In this document: positions 24,786 to 35,937 of the stretch, piece by piece
Numbering within the stretch: the first letter of the stretch is position 1
Layout: every line of letters begins with the position of its first letter
Made by a program: the position numbers and the translations under genes
Notes under the pieces: generated by a model
The model's database searches: none
The model's input: only the letters and a program-made list of their open reading frames with translations
Told to the model about the DNA's origin: nothing
From: Aquilaria yunnanensis
Taxonomy: Eukaryota > Streptophyta > Magnoliopsida > Malvales > Thymelaeaceae
Assembly (NCBI GenBank): GCA_039654915.1
Contig: CM077600.1
Coordinates: 73,107,992 to 73,171,991, forward strand
DNA length: 64,000 nt
Direction: 5' to 3'

Positions 24786-27295
24786 TGTTACGGCCCTTCT
24801 AGAGGGAGGTAAGGACTTTAGAATTTAGTTTAGAAGTTTAATTTAAGTTTCCCTAGCAAGAATTAAGAAGTTTGCCAAAGTTCACTAAGTTCCGACAAGA
24901 ATAAAGCTCTGAACTAAGTTCAGGGGTAAAATGGTAATTTTGCACCCTGAGTGGCCGGGACGAGTCCCGAGTGTTTTAAAATGAATTTTTAGAACTTAAC
25001 TTTTAACCTTAACTCAAACTCAACAAATAGACAAGGATTTAATCAAGAACTGTTAAGTTACAAAGATGGGGGACCTAATTGCACTTAACTTGAAACCTTG
25101 GTGATCTTGGTTGCTAAGTGAGGGTTTAAGAAGGGAAAGAGGGGGAGAAGCTGCCATTAACACGTTCTTAAGCTTCCCTCACTCATTTCTCTCTCAAATT
25201 GAACTTGGAATCAAGTGATCTTGGTGTCAAGAGGCGCAATTAAGGATGTTCAAGCTTGGAGAAGTGATTTTCAAGCTTGAATCCATGTTTTTGAAGCTTG
25301 GAGAGGCGTTTTTCTCCATCCCCTATTTTTGAACGAGGTATGAGTTACGTTCTTGATTGGATTCGTGTTATTTGGTTGATTGGAAGCTTGGGTTTTGGTT
25401 GAAAGATGTGTTTTTGATGTTTTAGAGCTTTGTTTTGGTATGGTTTTGTGTAGAACTTTGGAAGCTTGTTTGAAAGAGGAAGGGTTCGAATTCTTGCTTG
25501 TTCTTGGTGTTAAGGTAAGGGAGAAAGTGTTTTTAAGTTGTTGGATTGCTTTTGGATTGAAATGGATTGAGAAAGTTGAGTAATTTTTGGTTATGGTATG
25601 AAGAAACATTTTGGGAATTATGATGGACTAGCTAAATTCGAAGGATTGGTTTGATGTTTCTAATGCATCATAGTTTAGCTTTGATAGTTGGTTTTGTTCC
25701 TTGCAACATGTACTTCATGTGTATGAAATTTGGTAACTTTTGATGCATGTTTGCTATATGTATTTGGTTGCCAAAGTTCATAGCAGCAATCGGCCAAATT
25801 CTGCATTTTTGCAGAATTGGTGACGCGGCGCCAATTCGCCCGACGATTGGCGACGCGTCGCCAATTCATTTTTCGGTCACAGAACGTTTGTTCGTTGGCG
25901 ACGCGTCGCCAATTCTTTTTGCCTTTGGCGACGCGGCGCCAACACCTAAAAATGGGGGGTTTGACTTTTTGCTGCGTTGACCCGACTGAGACTACGGAAG
26001 GTTCGGAACGTGCCTAAGGGTCCGAGGATCCCGATGGTACTCCGAGACTTCCGAAAGTCCCACCGGAAGTATGAGTTTTCTTGAACTGTTTGAGGTAAGT
26101 AAGTTGCTTAGGCAACAAGTAAGGAAACAAATGTTGCAATTGAACTTAATTAGCTATCAATAGCTCAGGTGAGAGGTTTAGAACCCTCGTCGGCCTAGCC
26201 GTGCTGGAGCCACGAGGCCACGAGGCGAAACCTTGTTCATCTAGTTTACATCAAAGAGGCCCTGCGGCCTAGTCTACAAGTCCCATCATAAATTCCCCTG
26301 CATAACAATTAGGTGAGAGGTTCTATGTTTGAATGAGGCTTGCTAAGGTTCGCCCTTGAGCCATATGATAGGTTGCTAAGTGATAGCGCTTGGCCTATAT
26401 GTCAGGTTGCTAAGTGATTGCGCTTGGCCTGTGTATGTGTCAGGTTGCTAAGTGATTGCACTTGGCCTGATACAGAGGACTACTTGAGGAGAGGTCTGCC
26501 GACCTAGTATATATATATATGACTAGTACCCTCATGCTGTGTGAGCTCGCAGCCAGAGTCCTAGCTTTTTCTTGCAGGTACATCGAAGACCCTTACTGAG
26601 AATGTTGAATTCTCACTCCCTGTTTGTTATGCAGAGTCTGGAGTAGCAGGACCGGATAATCGCTGAAGATTATCACGGTAGTACCTTTTTGTCTGTAAAG
26701 GTACGGTAGTTGAGAAACTTTAAGTTTCTAGTTTGCTTAAGTGTTTAGTTGGTCTGTTGGTCAGGCTGTGGTACTAACTTGCTTCTTCCTTTGGCTGCAG
26801 AGCCTAGTAGCACTTGGCAAAGGACTTGTGAGACTCGCCACTGGGACAGGAGTCCAAAGTGGGAGCTAGGGTAAAAGATCTCAGCAAAGTCTTGTATTTT
26901 GATACAGTACTTTATTTTGCCTCCAGTATTTATGTTATAAAGAGTCCTTGACTCAGGGGATTGTTCTCTGGGTGAGAGCATTAATTACTTATGTATAAAT
27001 GCTTTCACGAGCGGTGTATGTGTAGTTAATCATTCAAAAGTTGATTTTGATATGCTTTGGCATTTTGTATTTATTTATATAGAATTTTACTTAGCCGGCT
27101 AAATGTCTAAATGATTAAATGTTTTATGGTTTTAATAAACCAAGTCAAAGCATAAGTGCATACATATTGCATTTCTAGGTTAATCAACTAGTAGCATTGG
27201 ATTTAATCCACACACATAACCAGCTAGCCAATTACAATCCACCGTGAGACAAACGCTCACAGGGTATCCCGGGCAGGGGCACGGGGATCGTGTCA
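24786..27295 (+). repeat. Tekay 5' LTR
   Basis: 2,510 bp from TGTTACGGCC to CGTGTCA. Holds the CGCG-rich palindrome array at 25,815-25,942, three GGTTGCTAAGTGATTGCGC-like repeats at 26,370-26,470, and a (TA)n run near 26,506. Small open frames within it are not supported as genes. Confidence 0.95.
25815..25942 (+). repeat. Array of four CGCG palindromes in Tekay LTR
   Basis: Four palindromic sites at 25,815-25,836, 25,846-25,866, 25,895-25,914 and 25,925-25,942. The two central copies are perfect palindromes of TTGGCGACGCGTCGCCAA. The outer two read GACGCGGCGCC. The same array lies at 33,151-33,278 in the 3' LTR. The ACGCGT/ACGCGG cores fit the CGCG-box consensus bound by CAMTA factors. A regulatory role is inference. 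Confidence 0.85.
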
Positions 27296-27302
27296 GTGTT
27301 TT

Positions 27303-27314
27303 TGGTATCAGAGC
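27303..27314 (+). other. Tekay primer binding site
   Basis: TGGTATCAGAGC, complementary to initiator-Met tRNA, seven bases after the 5' LTR end. Confidence 0.85.
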
Positions 27315-27437
27315 TAAGGGTTTATTTCATAGATATTGGAGGCTTAGACTGAGATCTAGTAGTAAAGTCCAAGTGCTAGGAAGTTAGTACTGACCAACAT
27401 CTGGGGAAATGTTGTCTGGCTGTGGTTGCAGGTTATT

Positions 27438-29186
27438 ATGGTTGATACGAGGTCTGTAACTTCGAGGGGGACTAGGGAACCTGGTGAAGGTTCTAGTGAC
27501 CCAGTTGTGGCGAGGTTGGATGAGATATCCAGAGTGCTACAGAGTTTGACTGAGACTATGGCTCAGGTGGCACAGGGTATGAACACTCTTGTAACAGAGA
27601 TGTTCAGAGATTATGACGACAGAGGTGTTGTCCAGGAGGAAGTTGAGCCACAACAGGAACAGGAAAGGCATGCTGAACAACAGCAAGTGCCCAGAGCTCA
27701 GGAACCCAGAAACCAAGTTCTTGAGGAGGTTGAGGAACCAGAGATGATGGAGGCTCCAAGGAGGGGAGACACTCCACATCAAATGAGGTTGCTGGAAAAG
27801 TTCAAGACAGTTGATCCACCTAGCTTTGATGGGACAGGAGATCCTGATAGAGCAGAGGATTGGTTGTCTGTTATGAACAGACTCTTTACTTGTGGTGGCT
27901 ATGAGACAGAGCAGAGGATGGTTCTAGTACCTTTCTTTCTGAGAGGGAGAGCCAGTCTTTGGTGGGACGACGTGATGGAGTTATTGAGGGAGAGTAATGG
28001 CACTCGTCCAGAGCACAAGAAAAAGGTGCTCAAGTGGTCAGACTTCGAGAAGAAGTTTAGACAGGAGTATATCAGTGAAGCTGCACAGGATCAGAGGAGG
28101 ATCCAGTTTGAGAATCTGACACAGGGAGAGATGTCAGTACGAGAGTATGAGCAGCGATACAATTCACTTATCCGGTATGCTCCATATATGTTGGGTAATG
28201 AGGAGCTGAAAGCCAAGAAGTTTTCCCAGGGCCTGAAGCCTATTTTCAGGAGGTATATGGCGACAGTTGACATCAGGAGTTATCGCCAGATGGTTCAGAA
28301 GGCATTGGCATTGGAAAGGGAATTCGAGGATTCCAGAGCACCTGTAAAAAAGGTGGAAGCTGGGCCATCTAACTTGGGGAAAAGTGCTGGAAAGCGACCA
28401 ATGGTAGGGAACCAGGATCCATCTAAGAGGAGGAGGACAGGTGTGTGTCCTAGGTGCAGACGGTTCCATGGTGGAAGACCATGTACACTGGGCACAGATA
28501 TTTGTAATGTCTGTGGTCAGAGAGGGCATTGGGCCAGGGACTGCCCAAGAGTTCGTTCAGTTACAGGTCCGCCTCGGGCTTTACCTCCAGTACCGCTTGC
28601 CATTGGGAACCGGCCTGGAGTAGTTGCTGCAGCAGTGAACCCGAGAGTCTTCGCTTTGACGAACCAGGCGGCTAGAGAACCGCCAGCTGTACGAGGTAAT
28701 TTTACTTTTCTGAGCAGTAGTGTTAGAGTGCTTTTCGATACGGGAGCTACTCTTTCAGTGATATCTTCTGCCTTGGTAGATAAGCATAGTTTACAGCGTG
28801 AAATTGCGGGTGAGTTGAGACTCATCAGGACTGCAGGGAGAGGTTTTATTGTGACCAATGAAGTGGTTACTAGGTATCCTTTGCAGTTAGGTGATCATGA
28901 CTTTTGTTGTGAGTTGTGGGTGATTGAGTTGAAATCATATGACCTGGTGCTGGGAATGGATTGGTTGAGTAAGCACAAGGCACAAATTAACTGTGCGAAT
29001 CACTCAGTTGACATCATTGATGCTCAGGGAGCTAGAGTGACTTGCACAGGAGGGTTGGCATCTAGTGCTAAGAGTTTACACCTTAGACTTGTAGATACCA
29101 TCCCTGTAGTGGGTGAAGAGGAGTATTACTCGTTGAATGGAGTAATTATAGAGGAGGAGTTGGGAAGCATTCCTGTAGCTAATTAG
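27438..29186 (+). CDS. Tekay Gag-protease, ended by in-frame TAG
   Basis: 582 codons from the ATG at 27,438 (MVDTRSVTS). A retrotransposon-gag domain spans roughly residues 115-260 (FDGTGDPDRAEDWL, FFLRGRASLWWDDV, FRQEYISEAAQDQRRIQF, MSVREYEQRYNSLIRYAP). A CCHC zinc knuckle follows (C356, C359, H364, C369: CNVCGQRGHWARDC). Then comes an aspartic protease with LFDTGAT (D434) and the LVLGMDWL flap region. It should form the particle and process the polyprotein. The TAG at 29,184-29,186 lies in the same frame as pol, between protease and RT. Related elements have one continuous frame here, so this is probably a nonsense change. Readthrough is less likely, because the next bases (TTTCCT) do not match known readthrough contexts. 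Confidence 0.9.
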   Translation: MVDTRSVTSRGTREPGEGSSDPVVARLDEISRVLQSLTETMAQVAQGMNTLVTEMFRDYDDRGVVQEEVEPQQEQERHAEQQQVPRAQEPRNQVLEEVEEPEMMEAPRRGDTPHQMRLLEKFKTVDPPSFDGTGDPDRAEDWLSVMNRLFTCGGYETEQRMVLVPFFLRGRASLWWDDVMELLRESNGTRPEHKKKVLKWSDFEKKFRQEYISEAAQDQRRIQFENLTQGEMSVREYEQRYNSLIRYAPYMLGNEELKAKKFSQGLKPIFRRYMATVDIRSYRQMVQKALALEREFEDSRAPVKKVEAGPSNLGKSAGKRPMVGNQDPSKRRRTGVCPRCRRFHGGRPCTLGTDICNVCGQRGHWARDCPRVRSVTGPPRALPPVPLAIGNRPGVVAAAVNPRVFALTNQAAREPPAVRGNFTFLSSSVRVLFDTGATLSVISSALVDKHSLQREIAGELRLIRTAGRGFIVTNEVVTRYPLQLGDHDFCCELWVIELKSYDLVLGMDWLSKHKAQINCANHSVDIIDAQGARVTCTGGLASSAKSLHLRLVDTIPVVGEEEYYSLNGVIIEEELGSIPVAN

Positions 29187-32027
29187 TTTCCTGAGGTGTT
29201 TCCAGTGGAGTTACCTGGGTTACCACCTAGGAGGGATACTGAGTTTGCTATCCATCTGCAACCAGGGGTTGAGCCTATTTCAGTACCACCTTATAGGATG
29301 TCGGCTCCTGAGATGGATGAGTTGAAGAAGCAGTTGGAGGAACTGCTAGGGAAAGGTTTCATAAGACCGAGTGTATCACCGTGGGGAGCTCCAGTATTAT
29401 TTGTGAAGAAGAAGGATGGGACTTTCAGGTTGTGCATCGATTACAGGAAGTTAAATGCAGTGACAGTTAAGAATAAGTATCCACTTCCTAGAATTGATGA
29501 TTTGTTTGACAGACTCAGAGGAGCGAGAGTGTTTTCCAGGATTGATCTTCGGTCTGGGTATTTTCAGATCAGAGTTAAGGAGGAAGACATTCTGAAGACT
29601 GCCTTCAGGACAAGGTACGGGCATTATGAGTATACGGTTATGCCTTTTGGTGTGACTAATGCTCCAGCAGTGTTTATGGAAGCTATGAATCGGATCTTTA
29701 AGCCATTTCTGGATCAGTTTGTTGAGGTCTTCATCGATGATATTCTGATCTATTCACAGTCTACAGCAGAGCATGAGGAGCACCTTAGAATGGTTTTGCA
29801 AGTGCTGAAGGATAATCAGTACTATGCAAAATTTTCTAAGTGTGAGTTTTGGTCCGAGAGGATTCAGTTTTTGGGGCATATTATCAGTGCTCAAGGTTTG
29901 TCAGTTGATCCTGAAAAGGTTCAAGCAGTGGTTGATTGGAAGAGACCGACTACAGTTACAGAGGTCAGGAGTTTCTTGGGTCTAGCAGGTTACTACAGAC
30001 GCTTCATAGAGAAATTCTCTGTGATAGCTACGCCGTTGACAGCATTGACCAGGAAAGCTCAGAAATTTGAGTGGACACCGAAGTGTGAAGAAGCCTACAT
30101 GAAGCTGAAGGAAAAGTTGACCAGTGCACCCATACTTGTGTTACCAGACCCGGACAAAGCCTTTACAGTTTATGCTGATGCGTCAGGTTCAGGTTTGGGT
30201 TGTGTTCTACATCAGGACAGTCAGGTGATTGCTTATGGTTCGAGACAGCTGAGGCCTAATGAGTTGAACTACCCTATTCATGATCTTGAGCTTGCAGCAG
30301 TGATCTTTGCACTGAAACTATGGAGACATTATTTGATGGGAAGATCGTTCAGAATCTTCACTGATCACAAGAGTTTGAAGTATTTGTTTACTCAGAAGGA
30401 TCTGAACATGAGACAGCGGCGATGGATTGAGTACATTAAAGACTATGATTGTTCGATCGAGTATTGTGCTGGTAAAGGGAACGTGGTAGCAGATGCTTTG
30501 AGCCGGAAGTACACAGGAGTGATCTTGTCCAAGGATCAGGCTACAGATTCTTCAGAAGGAGCATTGAAGGATTGTTTCTTAGCTTTGCATGAATTATGGC
30601 AAAGTCGAGAAAAATCCTTAGTCTACGTTTTGGAGATTCAGACGGCTTGGTTAGCCAGAGTCAGAAAAGCTCAGTTGAAAGATCCATTGTTGAAGAAGAT
30701 TTCAGGTGAAGCTAAGACTGGTGCTTTGAAGAAAGAGTTCAAGTACAAAGATGGAATACTGCATTATGGTGATCGACTCTATGTGTCGAATGTTGAGGGA
30801 CTTAGGCAGCAAGTCCTACAGGAGGCACATAGCAGCACATTGAGTATTCACCCTGGTGTTAGTAAGATGTATCAAGATCTGAAAACACATTTTTGGTGGC
30901 CAGGACTGAAGAGAGATGTACGAGGACATGTGGCAAAGTGTTTGACATGTCAGGTGGTGAAAGCTGAACACCAGAAACCAGCAGGCACACTTCAGAGTTT
31001 GTCTCTACCAGTGAGGAAGTGGGGATCCGTTACTATGGATTTCCTAGTGGGGTTACCGACCACCCGGAGTCAGCATGATGCTATTTGGGTAGTGGTTGAC
31101 AGATTGACGAAGTCGGCACACTTTATACCGATCAGAGTCACCTATACATTGGAGAGGTTGGATCAGTTATATCTCAGGGAGATTGTGAGACTCCATGGGA
31201 TACCGGATCAGATCATATCGGACAGAGATCCACGATTTACATCACGGTTTTGGAATGCTTTTCAGGAAGCATTGGGCAGTAAAGTTAGCCTCAGTACTGC
31301 TTTTCATCCACAGACTGACGGACAGTCAGAGCGGGTGATTCAGACTTTGGAGGACATGCTACGCATGTGTGTCATTGATTTCAGAGGTGATTGGGATCAG
31401 CACTTACCACTGATCGAGTTTGCCTATAATAACAGTCATCAATCTGTTATTAGAATGGCGCCCTATGAAGCTTTGTATGGGAGACGGTGTATGACACCTC
31501 ATTGTTGGGCAGATCCGACGGACAGAGTGGTTATTGGACCTGAGATCATAGCTGACACTACAGCTAAGATTAAGTTGATTCAGCAGAGAATCAAGACAGC
31601 TAATGACAGACAGACTAAGTATGTAAACAGAAGAAGAAGAGAATTGAGTTTTGAGGTTGGTGACAAAGTACTTCTGAAAGTGTCGCCCATGAGAGGAGTT
31701 AGTCGTTTTGGACAGAGGGGCAAGTTAGCTCCAAGGTTCATTGGACCGTATGAAGTGTTAGAGAAAGTTGGGAAAGTTGCTTATCGGTTGGCTTTACCGC
31801 CTAACCTTTCTCAAGTGCATAATGTGTTTCACGTTAGTTTACTCAGGAAGTGCACAGTTGAGCCCGGACAGGTAGTAAATCCTTCAGTCATACCCATTCA
31901 GGAGGACTTGACTTATGAAGAGAAACCAGTTCAGATTTTGGATAGGCAAGTCAAGAAACTGCGGACTAAGTGGATTCCGATGGTTAAGATCCTTTGGTCT
32001 AACCATAGTGAGGAGGAAGCTACCTAG
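29187..32027 (+). CDS. Tekay RT, RNase H, integrase (no start codon of its own)
   Basis: Continues the Gag-protease frame after the TAG. RT has [29 protein letters not shown] and catalytic FIDDILIYS (about 29,730). RNase H has VYADASG and [11 protein letters not shown]. Integrase has the H-H-C-C zinc region ([10 protein letters not shown]...CLTCQ) and the D-D-E core: [15 protein letters not shown] (Asp near 31,221) and the Glu near 31,329. [14 protein letters not shown] and [11 protein letters not shown] blocks follow. The frame ends at TAG 32,025-32,027, where chromoviruses carry Trp in the chromodomain-like tail. Downstream codons still resemble that tail, so the end is truncated. The copy could be mobilised only in trans. 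Confidence 0.9.
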   Translation, partial: FPEVFPVELPGLPPRRDTEFAIHLQPGVEPISVPPYRMSAPEMDELKKQLEELLGKGFIRPSVSPWGAPVLFVKKKDGTFRLCIDYRKLNAVTVKNKYPLPRIDDLFDRLRGARVFSRIDLRSGYFQIRVKEEDILKTAFRTRYGHYEYTVMPFGVTNAPAVFMEAMNRIFKPFLDQFVEVFIDDILIYSQSTAEHEEHLRMVLQVLKDNQYYAKFSKCEFWSERIQFLGHIISAQGLSVDPEKVQAVVDWKRPTTVTEVRSFLGLAGYYRRFIEKFSVIATPLTALTRKAQKFEWTPKCEEAYMKLKEKLTSAPILVLPDPDKAFTVYADASGSGLGCVLHQDSQVIAYGSRQLRPNELNYPIHDLELAAVIFALKLWRHYLMGRSFRIFTDHKSLKYLFTQKDLNMRQRRWIEYIKDYDCSIEYCAGKGNVVADALSRKYTGVILSKDQATDSSEGALKDCFLALHELWQSREKSLVYVLEIQTAWLARVRKAQLKDPLLKKISGEAKTGALKKEFKYKDGILHYGDRLYVSNVEGLRQQVLQEAHSSTLSIHPGVSKMYQDLKTHFWWPGLKRDVRGHVAKCLTCQVVKAEHQKPAGTLQSLSLPVRKWGSVTMDFLVGLPTTRSQHDAIWVVVDRLTKSAHFIPIRVTYTLERLDQLYLREIVRLHGIPDQIISDRDPRFTSRFWNAFQEALGSKVSLSTAFHPQTDGQSERVIQTLEDMLRMCVIDFRGDWDQHLPLIEFAYNNSHQSVIRMAPYEALYGRRCMTPHCWADPTDRVVIGPEIIADTTAKIKLIQQRIKTANDRQTKYVNRRRRELSFEVGDKVLLKVSPMRGVSRFGQRGKLAPRFIGPYEVLEKVGKVAYRLALPPNLSQVHNVFHVSLLRKCTVEPGQVVNPSVIPIQEDLTYEEKPVQILDRQVKKLRTKWIPMVKILWSNHSEEEAT

Positions 32028-32107
32028 GAGACAGAGCAGGATATGCTGAAAAGATATCCTGGTGTTTTTCCAGAGTTGCAACGGAATTTGGGGGACCAAA
32101 TTCCAGA

Positions 32108-32121
32108 AGGAGGGGAGAAAA
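32108..32121 (+). other. Tekay polypurine tract
   Basis: AGGAGGGGAGAAAA directly precedes the 3' LTR at 32,122, as expected for the plus-strand primer. Confidence 0.85.
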
Positions 32122-34631
32122 TGTTACGGCCCTTCTAGAAGGAGGTAAGGACTTTAGAATTTAGTTTAGAAGTTTAATTTAAGTTTGCCTAGCAAGAATT
32201 AAGAAGTTTGCCAAAGTTCACTAAGTTCCGACAAGAATAAAGCTCTGAACTAAGTTCAAGGGCAAAATGGTAATTTTGCACCCTGAGTGGCCGGGACGAG
32301 TCCCGAGTGTTTTAAAATGAATTTTTAGAACTTAACTTTTAACCTTAACTCAAACTCAACAAATAGACAAGGATTTAATCAAGAACTGTTAAGTTACAAA
32401 GATGGGGGACCTAATTGCACTTAACTTGAAACCTTGGTGATCTTGGTTGCTAAGTGAGGGTTTAAGAAGGGAAAGAGGGGGAGAAGCTGCCATTAACACG
32501 TTCTTAAGCTTCCCTCACTCATTTCTCTCTCAAATTGAACTTGGAATCAAGTGATCTTGGTGTCAAGAGGCGCAATTAAGGATGTTCAAGCTTGGAGAAG
32601 TGATTTTCAAGCTTGAATCCATGTTTTTGAAGCTTGGAGAGGCGTTTTTCTCCATCCCCTGTTTTTGAACGAGGTATGAGTTACGTTCTTGATTGGATTC
32701 GTGTTATTTGGTTGATTGGAAGCTTGGGTTTTGGTTGAAAGATGTGTTTTTGATGTTTTAGAGCTTTGTTTTGGTATGGTTTTGTGTAGAACTTTGGAAG
32801 CTTGTTTGAAAGAGGAAGGGTTCGAATTCTTGCTTGTTCTTGGTGTTAAGGTAAGGGAGAAAGTGTTTTTAAGTTGTTGGATTGCTTTTGGATTGAAATG
32901 GATTGAGAAAGTTGAGTAATTTTTGGTTATGGTATGAAGAAACGTTTTGGGAATTATGATGGACTAGCTAAATTCGAAGGATTGGTTTGATGTTTCTAAT
33001 GCATCATAGTTTAGCTTTGATAGTTGGTTTTGTTCCTTGCAACATGTACTTCATGTGTATGAAATTTGGTAACTTTTGATGCATGTTTGCTATATGTATT
33101 TGGTTGCCAAAGTTCATAGCAGCAATCGGCCAAATTCTGCATTTTTGCAGAATTGGTGACGCGGCGCCAATTCGCCCGACGATTGGCGACGCGTCGCCAA
33201 TTCATTTTTCGGTCACAGAACGTTTGTTCGTTGGCGACGCGTCGCCAATTCTTTTTGCCTTTGGCGACGCGGCGCCAACACCTAAAAATGGGGGGTTTGA
33301 CTTTTTGCTGCGTTGACCCGACCGAGACTACGGAAGGTTCGGAACGTGCCTAAGGGTCCGAGGATCCCGATGGTACTCCGAGACTTCCGAAAGTCCCACC
33401 GGAAGTATGAGTTTTCTTGAACTGTTTGAGGTAAGTAAGTTGCTTAGGCAACAAGTAAGGAAACAAATGTTGCAATTGAACTTAATTAGCTATCAATAGC
33501 TCAGGTGAGAGGTTTAGAACCCTCGTCGGCCTAGCCGTGCTGGAGCCACGAGGCCACGAGGTGAAACCTTGTTCATCTAGTTTACATCAAAGAGGCCCTG
33601 CGGCCTAGTCTACAAGTCCCATCATAAATTCCCCTGCATAACAATTAGGTGAGAGGTTCTATGTTTGAATGAGGCTTGCTAAGGTTCGCCCTTGAGCCAT
33701 ATGATAGGTTGCTAAGTGATAGCGCTTGGCCTATATGTCAGGTTGCTAAGTGATTGCGCTTGGCCTGTGTATGTGTCAGGTTGCTAAGTGATTGCACTTG
33801 GCCTGATACAGAGGACTACTTGAGGAGAGGTCTGCCGACCTAGTATATATATATATGACTAGTACCCTCATGCTGTGTGAGCTCGCAGCCAGAGTCCTAG
33901 CTTTTTCTTGCAGGTACATCGAAGACCCTTACTGAGAATGTTGAATTCTCACTCCCTGTTTGTTATGCAGAGTCTGGAGTAGCAGGACCGGATAATCGCT
34001 GAGGATTATCACGGTAGTACCTTTTTGTCTGTAAAGGTACGGTAGTTGAGAAACTTTAAGTTTCTAGTTTGCTTAAGTGTTTAGTTGGTCTGTTGGTCAG
34101 GCTGTGGTACTAACTTGCTTCTTCCTTTGGCTGCAGAGCCTAGTAGCACTTGGCAAAGGACTTGTGAGAGTCGCCACTGGGACAGGAGTCCAAAGTGGGA
34201 GCTAGGGTAAAAGATCTCAGCAAAGTCTTGTATTTTGATACAGTACTTTATTTTGCCTCCAGTATTTATGTTATAAAGAGTCCTTGACTCAGGGGATTGT
34301 TCTCTGGGTGAGAGCATTAATTACTTATGTATAAATGCTTTCACGAGCGGTGTATGTGTAGTTAATCATTCAAAAGTTGATTTTGATATGCTTTGGCATT
34401 TTGTATTTATTTATATAGAATTTTACTTAGCCGGCTAAATGTCTAACTGATTAAATGTTTTATGGTTTTAATAAACCAAGTCAAAGCATAAGTGCATACA
34501 TATTGCATTTCTAGGTTAATCAACTAGTAGCATTGGATTTAATCCACACACATAACCAGCTAGCCAATTACAATCCACCGTGAGACAAACGCTCACAGGG
34601 TATCCCGGGCAGGGGCACGGGGATCGTGTCA
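32122..34631 (+). repeat. Tekay 3' LTR
   Basis: 2,510 bp, colinear with the 5' LTR at an offset of 7,336. The differences seen are single-base substitutions, for example near 32,140, 32,186, 32,944 and 34,169. Confidence 0.95.
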
Positions 34632-34636
34632 GACAG

Positions 34637-35193
34637 TGCCAAAGATAGGTCGAGTTTGAATCATTTAATCTAACCTTCTTGGTATTCACATTATAGATTG
34701 GATCTTCGAGGTCTAGAACATACAACCCATTGCTAAGTTGAGCACTACCATAAAAGATTTCATTCAAATAAATAGAACAACATTTATCCTTTATTATAAA
34801 TGAAAAACCTTTTTTGTCCAAACAAGAAACAAAAATTAAATTTCTAATAATAGTAGGCACAAAGTAGCAGTTGTCTAATTCTAAAACTAATCCACTAGAT
34901 AAAGTGAGAACATAAGTCCCTAAGGCTAAGGCAGCAACCCTTGCTCCATTTCCAACATGTAGGTCCACTTCACCTCGGGCCAATCTTCTACTTCTACTTA
35001 GATCCTGCACATTTGCACAAATGTGAGATCCACATCCAGTATCCAATACCCAAGATGAGGAAGTTGAAAAGTTAGCCTCTATAACAAAAATACCTAAAGT
35101 GGAAGTCTTACTTCCCTTTTCCTTAGCAAGTTCTTCAAGATAGAGCTTGTAGTTGCGCTTCCAGTGTCCAGGTTGCTTATAATGGAAGCACTC
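34637..35193 (-). pseudogene. Copia I zinc knuckle, protease and pre-integrase remnant
   Basis: In frame with gag but separated from it by a TGA at 35,194-35,196. The zinc-knuckle position reads CFHYKQPGHWKRNY, with two Cys changed to Tyr. The protease has VLDTGCGSHI with the catalytic Asp-Thr-Gly. The frame reaches the LWHC motif of the GAG_pre-integrase region and is then cut by the Tekay insertion. It resumes at 24,785 with the matching half of that motif, which confirms the nesting. Confidence 0.85.
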
Positions 35194-35937
35194 TCATTCC
35201 TTTGCCACACCACCCTTTGGTTTCAGTGCAGCTGAAGAAGAATTAGCATTGGACTTTCCATTAGCTTTATCCTTCTTCTTGTTGGCTTTTCCTTTTCCCT
35301 TGCCCTTTTGAACCATCAAAATGGGCTTAACCTTCTTAAGGTTTTGCTCAGCAGTTTTCAACATGTTGAGCAATTCAGGGAGGGACTTGTCAAGGTCGTT
35401 CATGTTATAGTTCATGACGAACTGACTGTAGCTTTCAGGCACCGATTGCAAGACTACATCAATAGCCAACTCTTTCTGAAGAGCAAATCCCAAATTCTCA
35501 AGATTCTCAATGTACCCAATCATCTTGAGCACATGAGGACCCACAGGACTTCCCTCAGACATCTTGCACTGAAACAATGCCTTAGAGGTCTCAAACCTCT
35601 CATGCCTAGCTTGCTCTTGGAAAAGCATTTTGAGATGTTCGATCATATCGAACGCCTCCATGTTCTCATGTTGCTTCTGAAGCTCAGATTCCATGGTAAT
35701 AAGCATGAGACATGCAACATCCAAAGCATCATCAGAATGCCTCTTATGAGCATCCCTTTCAGCTCTTGGAGTAGTGGCAGCAGGCTCATTCGGAATGGGT
35801 TGCTCTAGGACATAAGCCTTTCTCTCTTGTTTGAGGACTATCCTCAAGTTTCGGTACCATTTGAGAAAGTTGGTCCCATTTAGTTTTTCCTTCTCAAGGA
35901 TAGATCGCAATGAAAGTGTCGATGTGTTTTGTGCCAT
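35194..35937 (-). pseudogene. Copia I gag
   Basis: 247 open codons from the ATG at 35,937. Resembles copia Gag of the UBN2 type: LNGTNFLKWYRNLRIVL near the N-terminus, MLITMESELQ, AFDMIEHLKMLF, then ALFQCKMSEG and the VPESYSQFVMNY motif. A Lys/Gly-rich basic stretch (KGKGKGKANKKKDK) precedes the zinc knuckle. Gag forms the virus-like particle in intact elements. The open frame ends early at a TGA just before the zinc knuckle, so Gag-Pol fusion is lost. Confidence 0.85.

Larger units (their letters stand above)
24786..34631 (+). mobile_element. Young Tekay-type chromovirus (Ty3) inside copia I
   Basis: Both LTRs are 2,510 bp with about eleven differences seen. Perfect GACAG duplications lie at 24,781-24,785 and 34,632-34,636. 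The order PBS, gag, PR, RT, RNase H, INT, C-terminal chromodomain-like tail and polypurine tract is that of Ty3 chromoviruses. The LTR length and pol sequence fit Tekay/Del. Two in-frame TAG codons disrupt the polyprotein. Confidence 0.95.

Noticed and set aside
25817..26017. Open frame with repeated RRQF-like residues in the Tekay LTR, also at 33,153
   Set aside because: It is produced by the CGCG palindrome array, lies in an LTR, and has no protein similarity. Same for the overlapping frames at 25,747 and 25,675.
27426..27437. Upstream start for the Tekay gag frame
   Set aside because: The codon at 27,426 is TTG. The first ATG in frame is at 27,438 and fits the family start MVDTR.
29196..29198. 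Separate start for the Tekay pol frame
   Set aside because: The codon is GTG inside the conserved [11 protein letters not shown] region. The frame is simply open after the TAG, so it is not an independent gene start.
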